NCBI RefSeq assembly: GCF_051200875.1
Contig: NZ_CP195191.1
Span: forward strand, 2,232,001 to 2,296,000
DNA: 64,000 nucleotides
Source: Pseudotabrizicola sp051200875
GTDB taxonomy: Bacteria; Pseudomonadota; Alphaproteobacteria; Rhodobacterales; Rhodobacteraceae
Reading direction: 5' to 3'
The notes under the pieces are model-generated. The model searched no databases and was not told the origin of the DNA. It saw nothing but the letters and a program-made list of their open reading frames with translations. Shown here piece by piece: positions 25,518 to 34,664 of the stretch. Numbering within the stretch: the stretch's first letter is position 1; each line of letters opens with the position of its first letter. The position numbers and the translations under genes are program-made.

Positions 25518-26996
25518 TTAGACTGGGCGCTTGGCCCTGAGAATGTTTCGGATGTGAAGTGCAAGCGTCAGGATGATCAGCCCAAAGATGATCGCGGCGA
25601 TCGGACGGCTTACGAAATCAAGTGGGGTTTCAACTTGCGCCATGGAGGTGCGCAGTTTGGCTTCCATGATCCCGCCAAGAACCATCCCCAGGATGATCGG
25701 CACGGCAGGATAGTTCAGTCGTTTCAGGATATATCCAAGCACACCAAAGCCCGCTGCCATGGCGCAGTCTGTCGCCGAATTGCGAAGCGAGTAGGCGCCC
25801 ACAAAGCTGAGGGTCAGCACGATCACACCGAGAAACCGGGGGGGGATGCGAATGATCTGCAAGATCGGTTTGGTCGAGAACAGCAGAAAGCCAAGGGCCA
25901 GCACGTTCAGGATCAAGAGCGAAAGATAGAGCGCAATGATAAAGTCAGGCTGGTTCTGAAACAGCTGCGGACCGGGAACGACGTTGTGGACATAAAAGAC
26001 AGACAGCATCATCGCCGTCAGCTGCTCTCCCGGAATGCCAAGCGCAAGCAGAGGGATCATCGCCGCAGCAGGGACTGAATTATTGGCGGTTTCCGAGGCG
26101 ATGATCCCCTCTGGCGCACCTTTGCCAAACAACTCCGGCGTCTTCGATGTCTTTGCCGCATAGGTGTAGGCCAAGAACTGAGACAGGAATTCACCCACGC
26201 CGGGAATGATGCCCATGATGACACCCGCCCCGGATCCGAAGAAGGCAACGCGCTTGTGCTGAAAGACCTCACGCATACCACCAAACATAGACCCTTGAAG
26301 CTTGGGCGGATTAGGTGACTCATCCTTGTCGATCAAAAGCGTGAATGCCTGCGCGATTGCGAAAAGACCAAGGACGACCACCACAAGGTTAACACCGGAA
26401 CTTAGCCAATTCTGTCCAAAGGTAAATCGCTGGGTGTAGCGGATCGGCTCTAGCCCGATTGTGTTAAGCCAAATCCCAAAGCAGGCCAGGAAGGTTGCAA
26501 TAATCGTCTGCCCCGGGTGCGTCACGATGACCAGAACGATCCCGAGGAGTGCGGCCAGAAAAATCTCACGCGAGCCAAAGTTCGGTGCGACCGCAGCCAG
26601 CACCGGCGTCAAGAGGATCAGGCAGATGACAGAAAACACACCCCCAAAGAATGAGGCGGAATAGGCGAGCGAAAGCGCCCGCTGCGCCTCACCCCGCTTT
26701 GTCATCGGGTAACCGTCATAGGTCGTGAGCGCGTTGACCGCGGTTCCCGGCGCGTTGATCAGAATGGCAGGGATCGCCCCCCCGAACATCGAGGATCCAT
26801 AAATCCCCAAAAGCATGGTCAAGCCGACGATGGGCTCAAAGGCAAACGTCGCCGGCAAGAGGATCGCGATGGCAACGGCTGGGCCAACGCCCGGGATCGC
26901 CCCGATAATGATGCCGCCGACCGAGCCCACGATCAGCGCGATGATGACGTCAAGGCTCCAGATGATATCGAAAGCCGAGAGCAGTGCGTCCATCAC
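25518..26996 (-). CDS. tctA: Tripartite tricarboxylate transporter large permease TctA (module B)
   Basis: A 492-residue multi-pass permease with GAIPGVGPAVAIAILLP, GVIMGIIPGVGEFLSQF and LALGIPGEQLTAMML, each matching the same position in the module A protein. The whole sequences run in parallel, with the first 300 residues most alike. It is the inner-membrane translocator for the solute bound by TctC at 27621. It starts 6 bases after the end of tctB and is followed by the aldehyde dehydrogenase, so uptake and oxidation are probably co-transcribed. Confidence 0.93.
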   Translation of the reverse strand: MMDALLSAFDIIWSLDVIIALIVGSVGGIIIGAIPGVGPAVAIAILLPATFAFEPIVGLTMLLGIYGSSMFGGAIPAILINAPGTAVNALTTYDGYPMTKRGEAQRALSLAYSASFFGGVFSVICLILLTPVLAAVAPNFGSREIFLAALLGIVLVIVTHPGQTIIATFLACFGIWLNTIGLEPIRYTQRFTFGQNWLSSGVNLVVVVLGLFAIAQAFTLLIDKDESPNPPKLQGSMFGGMREVFQHKRVAFFGSGAGVIMGIIPGVGEFLSQFLAYTYAAKTSKTPELFGKGAPEGIIASETANNSVPAAAMIPLLALGIPGEQLTAMMLSVFYVHNVVPGPQLFQNQPDFIIALYLSLLILNVLALGFLLFSTKPILQIIRIPPRFLGVIVLTLSFVGAYSLRNSATDCAMAAGFGVLGYILKRLNYPAVPIILGMVLGGIMEAKLRTSMAQVETPLDFVSRPIAAIIFGLIILTLALHIRNILRAKRPV

Positions 26997-27002
26997 GGGC
27001 CT

Positions 27003-27554
27003 CTAGAAATACAGGATGAAGATGTTCCGCAGCGAACCGGGCAGTGCTTCGTACACGGCGCCACCGGGAATCTTGACCTGAAGGAACGACTTGAAAAGAA
27101 GGACAACGCCCACGGCTGCAACTGCGGCGGCCAGCAGGGATCGCGTTGAACGGTAGCCCGCACGCAGCGCAAGCAAGGTGGTAAACAGGATCGTTGCCGC
27201 CAGATACCCAATGATCGGCGCGGCATAGACATAGGCCATGAACCACAGCGCAAACTCTATGCTTCGCGCCCATGTGAACACTTCTGCTCTCACGCTGGCC
27301 GCTGTCTCACGCGTCCGCATGTCCGCAAGCGATGAGTAAAGGTTTGCGGCGGAACAGAGAACCATTCCGATCACGGCAAGCCGCGGCCAAAATCCGGGCT
27401 GTGCCGCAAAGCTTCCGCTCGAATGCCAGACGGTCTGGCTCCACATCTGTGACAGAAGGAACAGGGAAAACAGGAGGCAGACGACGGCAAAGGCCGTGTC
27501 GCCGATTTGGCGACGGACCTCGGGCATTCCTGCGGATGTGATGTCATCGGCCAA
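27003..27554 (-). CDS. tctB: Tripartite tricarboxylate transporter small permease TctB (module B)
   Basis: A membrane protein of about 183 residues with four hydrophobic segments (such as TAFAVVCLLFSLFLLSQM and SLLAAAVAAVGVVLLF). The start is uncertain. TTG at 27554 is chosen because AAGGGAG lies 8 bases before it and the resulting N-terminus matches the length of the module A TctB. A TTG at 27608 or the ATG at 27527 (AGGA only two bases upstream) are alternatives. It is required with TctA for solute passage. It lies between tctC and tctA. Confidence 0.82.
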   Translation of the reverse strand: MADDITSAGMPEVRRQIGDTAFAVVCLLFSLFLLSQMWSQTVWHSSGSFAAQPGFWPRLAVIGMVLCSAANLYSSLADMRTRETAASVRAEVFTWARSIEFALWFMAYVYAAPIIGYLAATILFTTLLALRAGYRSTRSLLAAAVAAVGVVLLFKSFLQVKIPGGAVYEALPGSLRNIFILYF

Positions 27555-27620
27555 ATCGAAGTCTCCCTTGTCGGAGCGGCGAGGCGCACGGATCGCGCGC
27601 CCCGCCAATTTGAACCTTGG

Positions 27621-28535
27621 TCAGAGTCCGCCCAGAATGGCGGCGTCGGCCTCGATCTGTGCAGCGGCGTCTTCTGCCTTCTGCCAGTAGACCAAGGCGC
27701 CTGTTTCTTCGGCCAGCTTCTTGGCGGCATCGCTGGCCATGGTCTTTTCGGCAACGGCGATGATCTTGTCACGGATGTCCTGTGGTGTGTCCTTGTGAAC
27801 AAAAAGACCGTTCCACAGGCTGACCTTGAGGCTTGGCTCGATCTCGCCGACGGTCGGAACATCGGGGATCTTGCTGATCCGCTCACCCGTCACCGAAGCA
27901 AGGATTTTCACGCTATCGATACACGGCAGGATCAATTGCAGTGTGGTGTTGATGACCTGAGCATCGCCAGACGCCAGCGTGTTGCAGTCCAGAGCATCGA
28001 AAGCCGCGTCGGCGCCGAATTCGAACCCAAGCTTGCCTTGCAGCGCCAGCGTTACCCGCGTCGGGATCAGGGGCGCACCAAAGTGGCCAAGCGTCAACTT
28101 GTTCTCTTTGGCATAGGCGGCCATGCCGGCAAGATCGTCATAGGGCGCGTCGCCAGCAACCGCGATGACGAACGGGTAGGTCATGAAGATGCCCAGAGGT
28201 TCGAACGGATTGGGCGAAAGCTCTGGAATGCCGATGTTCGGGCCGGCAATCGGAACGCCAGAGACGAATGAACCGATCGTGTAACCATCTGCCGGGGCAA
28301 GCGCGACTTCGATGGCACCTGGGAACGGACCGCCGCCACCGCCCGGTTTGTTGATCACAGCCGCGGGCATGCCGTAGGCGGCCTGAAGGTCATCAGCGAT
28401 CATTCGGCTGAGGACGTCCTCCAGATCACCGGGCGGCCACGGAACCACGATCGAGATCGGCTTCTCCGGATACTCTGCCATCGCTGCGGTGGCGCTCACC
28501 GCGAGCGCGGCCACTGTCCCCAGAAACTTGTGCAT
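27621..28535 (-). CDS. tctC: TctC/Bug-type periplasmic substrate-binding protein (module B)
   Basis: 304 residues with signal peptide MHKFLGTVAALAVSATAAMA and mature start EYPEKPISIVVPWPPGDLED. The PPGDLEDVLSRMIADD loop is the same unusual variant as in the module A protein (PPGDLEDVLTRMIAED), and the following PFPGAIEVALAPADGYTIGS also corresponds. This suggests the two systems bind related ligands. A candidate -35 TTGACG lies upstream on the minus strand, but the palindrome seen in module A is absent. It is divergent from the module B iclR. Confidence 0.92.
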   Translation of the reverse strand: MHKFLGTVAALAVSATAAMAEYPEKPISIVVPWPPGDLEDVLSRMIADDLQAAYGMPAAVINKPGGGGGPFPGAIEVALAPADGYTIGSFVSGVPIAGPNIGIPELSPNPFEPLGIFMTYPFVIAVAGDAPYDDLAGMAAYAKENKLTLGHFGAPLIPTRVTLALQGKLGFEFGADAAFDALDCNTLASGDAQVINTTLQLILPCIDSVKILASVTGERISKIPDVPTVGEIEPSLKVSLWNGLFVHKDTPQDIRDKIIAVAEKTMASDAAKKLAEETGALVYWQKAEDAAAQIEADAAILGGL

Positions 28536-28678
28536 GCATGTCCTCCCTGACGCTGCTTATCGCTTTCAACCGTTTCACTATTCGAACCGATGGATTAAAT
28601 ATTGCAATGCGCCCTCCAATCCGTCAAGCTATTCCTGCAACCACTGCGACCGACGGTCGGACATGGAAAGGTTTCATC

Positions 28679-29455
28679 GTGACCGCAGGCCCAACTACAG
28701 TTCTCAAGGCCCTAGCCCTTCTCGATTTTTTCACGGATCGGAGGCCGAAGATCGGATTGAGCGAGTTCGCCAAGCTGTCAGGCTACGACAAGGCGACCGC
28801 GCTTCGTTTTCTGAATTCCCTCGAATCGAAGGGCTTTGTCGAGCAGGACGAAGAAACCCGGATGTACAATCTGGGGCCCGCTTTTTTGCGCTTTGCGCAA
28901 CTCCGCGAGGCAAGCTTTCCTCTGACCGAGGCAGTAGGGATCGTGTTGCGCGATCTGAACGCCGCAACGGACGAAACCGCACATGCTTCGACGATTGCAG
29001 GAGAGTGGCTTGCCAACATAGGCACCGTTGAAAGCAAACGCGCCAATCGGGTCATCGTCGAACCCGGTGAGGCGCTGCCCTTTCACGCGACCGCGTCAGG
29101 TCAGGTCTACTTGGCATTCGCATCAGAAGACGTCGCAGCGGCGGCCCTGAAGAAAGAACTTTTATCTCATACGGCCGATACCATTACCGACCCTAACAAG
29201 ATCGAGGAATTGCTCAGGCAGATCCGCGAAACTGGTATCGCCCACTCTGAGGGAACCTACGAAGACGGCGTCCTTGGCATCGCAGCGCCGTATTTTGGGC
29301 CGAACGGTACTGTATCAGGTGCCGTCGCTGTCGCGCTGCCAATCGCGCGGGCGACCAAGTCGCATGTGGAAATGATCGAGATACAGGTTCGAGACTCTGC
29401 CAAACGGCTGACCGCCTTGCGCGGCGGCTACTATCCTGAGGCGTTTCCGAAATGA
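28679..29455 (+). CDS. IclR-family transcriptional regulator (module B)
   Basis: 258 residues from the GTG at 28679, which follows GGAAAGG at 8 bases and gives an N-terminus (VTAGPTTVLKALALLDFF) aligned with the module A regulator. The open frame extends upstream to 28538 with an in-frame ATG at 28604, but that part does not look like IclR sequence. The HTH is IGLSEFAKLSGYDKATALRF, and the effector domain ends SGAVAVALPIARATK. It is related to the regulator at 3325 but with a changed recognition helix (TALRF against TVHRM), in line with the absence of the CACCACTGGTG palindrome in this module. Confidence 0.9.
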   Translation: MTAGPTTVLKALALLDFFTDRRPKIGLSEFAKLSGYDKATALRFLNSLESKGFVEQDEETRMYNLGPAFLRFAQLREASFPLTEAVGIVLRDLNAATDETAHASTIAGEWLANIGTVESKRANRVIVEPGEALPFHATASGQVYLAFASEDVAAAALKKELLSHTADTITDPNKIEELLRQIRETGIAHSEGTYEDGVLGIAAPYFGPNGTVSGAVAVALPIARATKSHVEMIEIQVRDSAKRLTALRGGYYPEAFPK

Positions 29456-29493
29456 ATGCCCACAGGCGCTTTACCCAAGATGCCGTTGCCACT

Positions 29494-29527
29494 CCACCGT
29501 GTGCGTCTCTCTCGCAGCTCACGGTGG
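29494..29527. promoter_or_regulatory. 8-bp inverted repeat before the module B aminotransferase
   Basis: CCACCGTG (29494-29501) and CACGGTGG (29520-29527) are perfect inverted repeats with an 18-base spacer, 37 bases before the start codon at 29564. It may be an operator half-site pair or an mRNA hairpin. It does not match the module A operator. Confidence 0.4.
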
Positions 29528-29563
29528 TCGGCACAGTTCCCACAGCATGACACGGAGAACATG

Positions 29564-30925
29564 ATGAACGAAACGTTGCGAAACGATTTCACCACACACG
29601 CCATGTGGCAGCCGATGACGCATCCCGCAGAGCCATTTGGCCTGCCGCCGAAGGTGATCGTAGAAGGCGAGGGAATGATGGTTCGCGACATCGACCGCCG
29701 CGAAATCCTTGACGCGACCGCCGGTGGTCTGTGGTGCGTCAACCTTGGCTATTCAAGCGAGCCGATCAAGGCGGCGGTGGCAGATCAACTTGCCAAACTT
29801 CCCTACTATGCCTGCTTCCGCGGCGCCGTGAACGACAAGGCTGTCGAGTTGTCGCACACACTTCGCGAATGGCTTGAACCCGATGGGATGACGCGCGCGT
29901 TCTTTACTTCGGGCGGCTCGGACAGTGTTGAAACCGCGCTGCGCCTTGCACGGCAGTATCACAAACTGCGGGGCGACAAGGACCGAGTGAAGTTCATCTC
30001 GCTGCGCAACTCATACCATGGCACGCATTTTGGCGGCGCTTCCGTCAACGGCAACTCACGCTTCAAGCGGATGTATGAACCGCTCTTGCCCGGATGTTTC
30101 AGCGTTCCGGCACCTTGGGTGTACCGCAATCCGTTCGGTGAAAACGACCCAAAGCGCCTGTCAGATCTTTGCGCCGCAGCGCTTGAGGCCGAAATCCAGT
30201 TCCAGAGCCCCGACACCGTGGCCGCCTTCATCATGGAACCTGTTCTAGGTGCCGGAGGCGTGATTCCGCCACATGAATCTTTCATGCCAAAGGTACGCGA
30301 GATATGTTCACGCCACGGCATCCTGTTGATTGCAGACGAAGTGATTTGCGGCTTCGGGCGCACCGGTGATGTAACCGGCTCCCGCCATTGGGGCGTTCAG
30401 CCAGATATGATGTGCGTCGCAAAAGGTCTGACATCGGGATATTTTCCGATGGGTGCCTGCATGATCTCTGAACAAATAGCCGAGGTGTTTGAGTCGAACC
30501 GCAATCAGGACGGGATTATCGGCCACGGCTATACGTACTCTGGCCATCCGGTTGGAGCAGCGGCGGCGCTTGCGGCATTGTCGGAGACCAGACGCCTGAA
30601 GCTGCCAGAAAACGCAGCGGCACGGGGCGATGAGTTCATGACGGGGATGCTGGCACTAAAGGCCAAGCACGAACTGATCGGCGACGTCCGTGGCGGTGAG
30701 GGCCTTTTGATGGCAATGGAACTGGTTGCAGAACGAGCCACTAAAATACCGGCCTCTAAAGACCTGATGGATCGGCTCTACAAGCGGATCTACGACAACG
30801 GCGTCATGGTCAGAATTTCCGCGCATATGATCATCCTGTCCCCCGCCCTGATTATCGAACCAGGTCAGGTCACCACAGTGATCAATGCGATTGATGATGC
30901 TTTGACCAGCGTCCGAGGCGCTTGA
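29564..30925 (+). CDS. PLP-dependent class III aminotransferase (module B)
   Basis: 453 residues. It has FFTSGGSDSVETALRLARQY, RNSYHGTHFGGASVNGN, ADEVICGFGRTGDVTGSRHW and VAKGLTSGYFPMGA with the PLP lysine at Lys287, the same number as in the module A enzyme. GGAG at 29554-29557 favours the ATG at 29564; an ATG three bases earlier is also possible. The gene follows iclR by about 108 bases, which contain an inverted repeat. Its presumed role is to turn an imported amine or omega-amino acid into an aldehyde for the module B ALDH. The second IS6 remnant begins 13 bases after its stop codon. Confidence 0.92.
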   Translation: MNETLRNDFTTHAMWQPMTHPAEPFGLPPKVIVEGEGMMVRDIDRREILDATAGGLWCVNLGYSSEPIKAAVADQLAKLPYYACFRGAVNDKAVELSHTLREWLEPDGMTRAFFTSGGSDSVETALRLARQYHKLRGDKDRVKFISLRNSYHGTHFGGASVNGNSRFKRMYEPLLPGCFSVPAPWVYRNPFGENDPKRLSDLCAAALEAEIQFQSPDTVAAFIMEPVLGAGGVIPPHESFMPKVREICSRHGILLIADEVICGFGRTGDVTGSRHWGVQPDMMCVAKGLTSGYFPMGACMISEQIAEVFESNRNQDGIIGHGYTYSGHPVGAAAALAALSETRRLKLPENAAARGDEFMTGMLALKAKHELIGDVRGGEGLLMAMELVAERATKIPASKDLMDRLYKRIYDNGVMVRISAHMIILSPALIIEPGQVTTVINAIDDALTSVRGA

Positions 30926-31052
30926 TCATTCCAGGAAGCGGTGTCAAAAGAAAGTGGCGTAAGGCCCGCACAGGGGATTAGCAGCCTGTCGTTATACCCA
31001 AATGCTCCCCCTTCCTGTATTTCAAAACCAGCCCCGAGATCACCGCTAGGTG

Positions 31053-31290
31053 ATGATGCTTTACGTCCGCAACCCGCTGTCGCTCAGAAATGTCGAAGAC
31101 CTACTGTATGAACGCGGGATCGAGATCAGACACGAAACGATCAGATATTGGCGGAACCGGTTGGGTCCGTTTTTGCGGCCGAGATCCGGAAGCGCTGGGT
31201 CGAGGGCATGAAGTCAAGCCGCTGGTAGTGGCATTTCGACGAGATGTTCGTGAAGATTAATGTCGAAGAGCACTATCTCTGGCGGTCTTC
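31053..31290 (+). pseudogene. IS6-family transposase remnant (copy 2, truncated)
   Basis: It starts LYVRNPLSLRNVEDLLYERG, corresponding to LYVRFPLSLHDVEDLLHESG in copy 1. A missing T in a T-run near 31170 shifts the frame to FAAEIRKRWVEGMKSSRW, an in-frame TAG follows, and then WHFDEMFVKINVEEHYLWRS ends the similarity. Only about the first third of the gene remains. The upstream block with CTCCCCCTTC and ACCAGCCCC is shared with copy 1. It lies right of module B in the same orientation as copy 1. Confidence 0.82.
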
Positions 31291-32470
31291 GGGTCACTGC
31301 CGCATGAGATTACGGGGAGGGCTTCTGCCGGCTTGGCTGCCACGAAGTATGATGCCGCCCGGTCGTTCAGTACAGATGCAGCACAGCTTTGCGGGCATTC
31401 TAGTGTTAGGAGGCGTGGTCTCCAACGTAAGCTTGACTGACGGAGTGCATTGGTGAACTGCGCTGGGATTGCTCTCTCAACGATCTTGTTGGCGGTACCG
31501 CCTGTCTGTTCCTTGCCAATGTTATGCCCCGACTCTTTATCGTCATCTTTTTAATGATCCCACGAGACGACAAAGTCCAACCCGGCCATGGCGAGCACGC
31601 GTTTCGACTTCCTAGGGAATCGGACCTCTTGGCAAGTCATTTTCGACAATTCCTGCCGTGCCGCACTGCCATCGGTCCGCTTTCCGCTCTTCAAGTCGAT
31701 TGCAGCGAGTGCCGACAGGGTCTCAATAGAGCTCACGGTGCCAGAAGCCTGCGCTCGCGACCGATGCTGCGAGCATTACGATATGTTTAGATAGGTTTCA
31801 CGGAGCTCAGGGTTGTCGAAGGCGTTGATTTCGAAAGGATGACTGAGGCGACGAAATAGGACTGTGCGTGGTGGGAATTCTTCGAGCCTGGGAACCTGCT
31901 GCCTAAGGCGCCTAAGGCCAATGGATATTGACCAATGTCGACACTTGCAGTGCCGCTGCAAGACTTGAAATCGCTGACTGCATCCGAGAAGTCGCCCTCG
32001 AAATTCAGCTGCCCCTTGACCGTGATGTTCGTCCTGGATTGCCAGAAGTTCCCCGCAGGTATGCTGCCGGTCGGTCGCCCGCGCGCAAGATGATTGACGT
32101 AAAGTACGCGGATTGGACGCGATCAATTGCCTTCGGAGATGCGGGTTCTGCACGGCCTATCTGATGATGCTATGATCTATGCTTAGAGTGCCGCTGCGAA
32201 GTGTCCCGGATGGGCGTGGAAATCCGATTTTGGATTTGATCCATGCGGGACTATAGAACGTGATCCGGATGGTGAAGTTATGGCAGGGCTTGCCGATCCG
32301 GGAGATCGCGCGCTGCCTTCCGAAGCAACTTTGTGTTTGAACGAGACGCGGTCCGTCTTGAGGCGGCGACACCTCTGACGCAGCGCCTTTGAGAGACTCG
32401 TGAGATGCTTTCACTCAAAGTGCTCGAACAACAATTCGTTGCACGTGAATCGGCAGGCACAAGATGTGGA

Positions 32471-32499
32471 TTGACAGTTGTGACACCGGAACGTATGAT
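32471..32499 (+). promoter_or_regulatory. Strong orphan sigma-70 promoter
   Basis: TTGACA (32471-32476), a 17-base spacer, and TATGAT (32494-32499). The -35 is perfect consensus and the -10 differs at one base. No protein-coding gene follows; instead a strong terminator hairpin lies 35 bases on. Confidence 0.65.
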
Positions 32500-32506
32500 T
32501 CTCACT

Positions 32507-32565
32507 AATATCTACAGCTGTGCCCAGACGATGAAGCCCGCGCCAAATTGGTTGCGGGCTTTTCC
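32507..32565 (+). ncRNA. Candidate small RNA of about 60 nt ending in an intrinsic terminator
   Basis: Transcription from the promoter at 32471-32499 should begin near 32507. It would end after AAGCCCGC (32534-32541) pairs with GCGGGCTT (32554-32561), which is followed by TTT. The loop contains a further small palindrome, CCAAATTGG (32543-32551). The 5' part holds ACAGCTGT. No reading frame of note lies within it. The size and build resemble antisense replication-control RNAs such as the repABC ctRNA, but no repB or repC sequence was recognised on either side, so that comparison is only suggestive. Confidence 0.5.
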
Positions 32566-33067
32566 ATGTGGCCCCCACCCCCATAGGTTCTTCCTAGGCG
32601 GTTTTGCTATGCGGGGACGCGAGGCTCACAGGGTCCGGGGCGCTTAACAAAACCGCAAGCCTAAACAGCGGGCGGCTTAACAAGCTGTTCATGGGCCTCG
32701 GACGACCGGAGAAAGACACCACCGTTCGGCTGACCGGTTGCCTTTTTGCCAGCGGAGCGTAGCTCGCGCCGCATCAACGTGCTGTCCCAGCTGGCTGGCA
32801 GGCGTTCGATGCACTTTTGCGTACAGGGCCGGCCGTACCGCTTCGATCCTTCGGAGCCTTCTTCGTTTTGAGTCTTCCACCGCTCCTCGCGCGAGCTGAG
32901 GGGGAAAGGCAGTCTCAACGATGGCCAGCCTCCACCGAGGCCTGAGCCGCGTCTCCGACACATCCGACAACAACTCGCCGCTCACCGCAGCCGTCACGGA
33001 TGGCTGCGCCCGGACCTGCATTCAAGACCGATCAAGACCCACTGACGACCAGACCATGGAGTTTCGC

Positions 33068-33262
33068 ATGCTAAAAGATCGCATCATTCGCCTGCCTGAA
33101 GTGCTGAAGCGCACCGGGTTTTCCCGATCATCCTGGTATCGCGCCATGCGGGATGACCCGGAGTTTCCCAAGCCGATCCCGCTGGGCCAGCGGAGCATCG
33201 GCTTTGCGGAGTCCGATATCGACAGACTGATCGAGCGGCTGTTGTCAAAGCGTCACGGCTAA
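33068..33262 (+). CDS. AlpA-type excisionase/phage regulator
   Basis: 64 residues with the AlpA/MerR-like winged-helix pattern IRLPEVLKRTGFSRSSWYRA, then PEFPKPIPLGQRSIGFAESD. AlpA proteins act as small DNA-binding activators or excision factors of prophages and integrative elements. The ATG at 33068 is chosen because GGAG at 33058-33061 lies 6 bases before it; the ATG at 33056 would add four residues. The RepA-like ATPase follows 118 bases later, separated by a 26-codon open frame (33300-33380) that ends in TGAATG at the ATPase start. No integrase gene was seen nearby, so the element is incomplete. Confidence 0.88.
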   Translation: MLKDRIIRLPEVLKRTGFSRSSWYRAMRDDPEFPKPIPLGQRSIGFAESDIDRLIERLLSKRHG

Positions 33263-33380
33263 GCCCATCAGCAACCCGCTGAAAAATTCCAAGGTTCCCA
33301 TGAGTGTCAATGACCTGGGAAAGACCAACTCTTCCTTGCCGCATTCCGATGCGGACAAGTGCCGCCACGAGGGAAGATGA

Positions 33381-34664
33381 ATGCCATCTGAGCCACTTGA
33401 TCCACTTCGCCCCTTTCCGCCTGCCGAGGCCTATGAGAACGAGGTCTCGGGTCCTGCTGGAACAACAATCCGAGCGTCTGAATTTGTCTGGCGTCCTCCC
33501 GAAGATATCCCGCCGCGCGAATGGCTGTTTGGCCGACATCTCATCAGGGGGTTTCTTTCCATGACTGTTGCACCCGGCGGCGTCGGCAAATCGTCCATGG
33601 TGCTGGTCGAAGCCCTGGCTATGGTGACTGGCCTTCCGCTCTTGGGATGCGCGCCACCTTCCCCTTTGCGTGTTTGGGTCTGGAATGGCGAGGATCCGAA
33701 GGAGGAACTCGAGCGCCGCATTGCCGCCGCTTGCATCCATTATCGAATAGGCCCGGGTGAGATCGGCGGCAGACTTCTGGTGGATAGTGGAAGAGATGTG
33801 CCGATCGTCCTGGTCAGGCAATCGGGCGGATCGATCAGGATCGCAGCTCCAGTAGCGAAGCAATTGGAGGCGGCTATTCGGCAGGCCAATATTGACGTCT
33901 TGATCGTTGATCCTTTTGTGACATCGCACCAGGTGCCGGAAAATGACACGACTGCCATGAATGCGGTTGTCGCCACATGGCGCAAGATCGCCGATGCCAC
34001 GGGATGCGCCGTGGAGCTTGTCCATCATGTCAGCAAAGCCGGGGCGATACATGGCGAGGACATGGGTATCCTCGCCGCGCGTGGCGCCGGGGCAGTCATA
34101 GATGGCGTTCGATCTGCACGGCAACTGATCCGGATGAAGCCAGACGAAGCGGCGCGGTTCGGCATCGAGGAAGCCTCAGGTTACTTCCGTGCCGTCATGG
34201 GCAAGGCAAACCTGGCCCCGCCAGAGCGTGCCGAATGGCGCAGGATGATTGGCATCCCCCTGAACAATGGTCGCGACGTCTGGGAACAAGGCGATGTTGT
34301 GGGGGTGTGCACCGCATGGCAGCCACCAGACGTCTGGGACGGCATCACGCCAGGTGATCTGCAAAGGGTGCAGCGGGCCATTGCCGCATGCGATACACCG
34401 CCTTCCGAGAGTGAGCATGCAAGCGATTGGGTCGGGTTTGTTCTCGCCGATACGCTCGGTCTCGATGCTGCAAGGACCAAGACCAAACCGGAGCGCACCC
34501 CGGCACAGAACCACGACCGAGCGAAGATCCGTCGGATGCTGACGGCCTGGATCCAAGCAGGCGCGCTGATCGTGAAGGAAGTTCCGGACACGCGAAACGG
34601 GCGCACGAGGAAGATCATCTGCGTTGGCGAGCCGGTTACCGACGCCGATATCAGGGGACACTGA
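33381..34664 (+). CDS. RepA-like AAA-family ATPase/helicase of a mobile element
   Basis: 427 residues. Walker A is APGGVGKSSM (Lys70), Walker B is IDVLIVDPF (Asp177), and VHHVSKAG resembles the following sensor segment of RecA-like hexameric helicases of the RSF1010 RepA/AAA_25 group. The C-terminal 90 residues (RAKIRRMLTAWIQAGALIVK) look like a winged helix for DNA binding. GAGGGAAG precedes the ATG, and a 26-codon frame (33300-33380) ends exactly at it, so coupling is possible. Such proteins occur with AlpA in phage-plasmid islands. A cluster of ACTGCGG repeats directly downstream could be its substrate. Confidence 0.85.
   Translation: MPSEPLDPLRPFPPAEAYENEVSGPAGTTIRASEFVWRPPEDIPPREWLFGRHLIRGFLSMTVAPGGVGKSSMVLVEALAMVTGLPLLGCAPPSPLRVWVWNGEDPKEELERRIAAACIHYRIGPGEIGGRLLVDSGRDVPIVLVRQSGGSIRIAAPVAKQLEAAIRQANIDVLIVDPFVTSHQVPENDTTAMNAVVATWRKIADATGCAVELVHHVSKAGAIHGEDMGILAARGAGAVIDGVRSARQLIRMKPDEAARFGIEEASGYFRAVMGKANLAPPERAEWRRMIGIPLNNGRDVWEQGDVVGVCTAWQPPDVWDGITPGDLQRVQRAIAACDTPPSESEHASDWVGFVLADTLGLDAARTKTKPERTPAQNHDRAKIRRMLTAWIQAGALIVKEVPDTRNGRTRKIICVGEPVTDADIRGH

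Larger units (their letters stand above)
30926..33067. other. Gene-poor mobile-element debris
   Basis: Over 2 kb with no intact recognisable gene. It contains the truncated IS6 remnant (31053-31290), several short open frames on both strands without family resemblance (for example minus strand 31551-31736 and 31776-32153), and the promoter-terminator unit at 32471-32565. A minus-strand frame at 32661-32963 (ending RSSEAHEQLVKPPAV) has a slightly protein-like composition but no recognised motif and is not called. Confidence 0.6.

Noticed and set aside
28536..28678. Operator for the module B IclR regulator
   Set aside because: A pair of AACCG direct repeats and TTCGAA were noted, but no motif repeats convincingly at a second promoter of the module.
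32400..32565. repABC ctRNA with flanking repB/repC remnants
   Set aside because: The promoter-terminator layout fits, but translations of both strands on either side show no RepB or RepC motif, so only an unassigned small RNA is annotated.
32661..32963. 100-codon minus-strand open frame upstream of the AlpA gene
   Set aside because: Its second half looks mildly protein-like, but no motif, start site or neighbour supports it; left as uncertain debris and not annotated.
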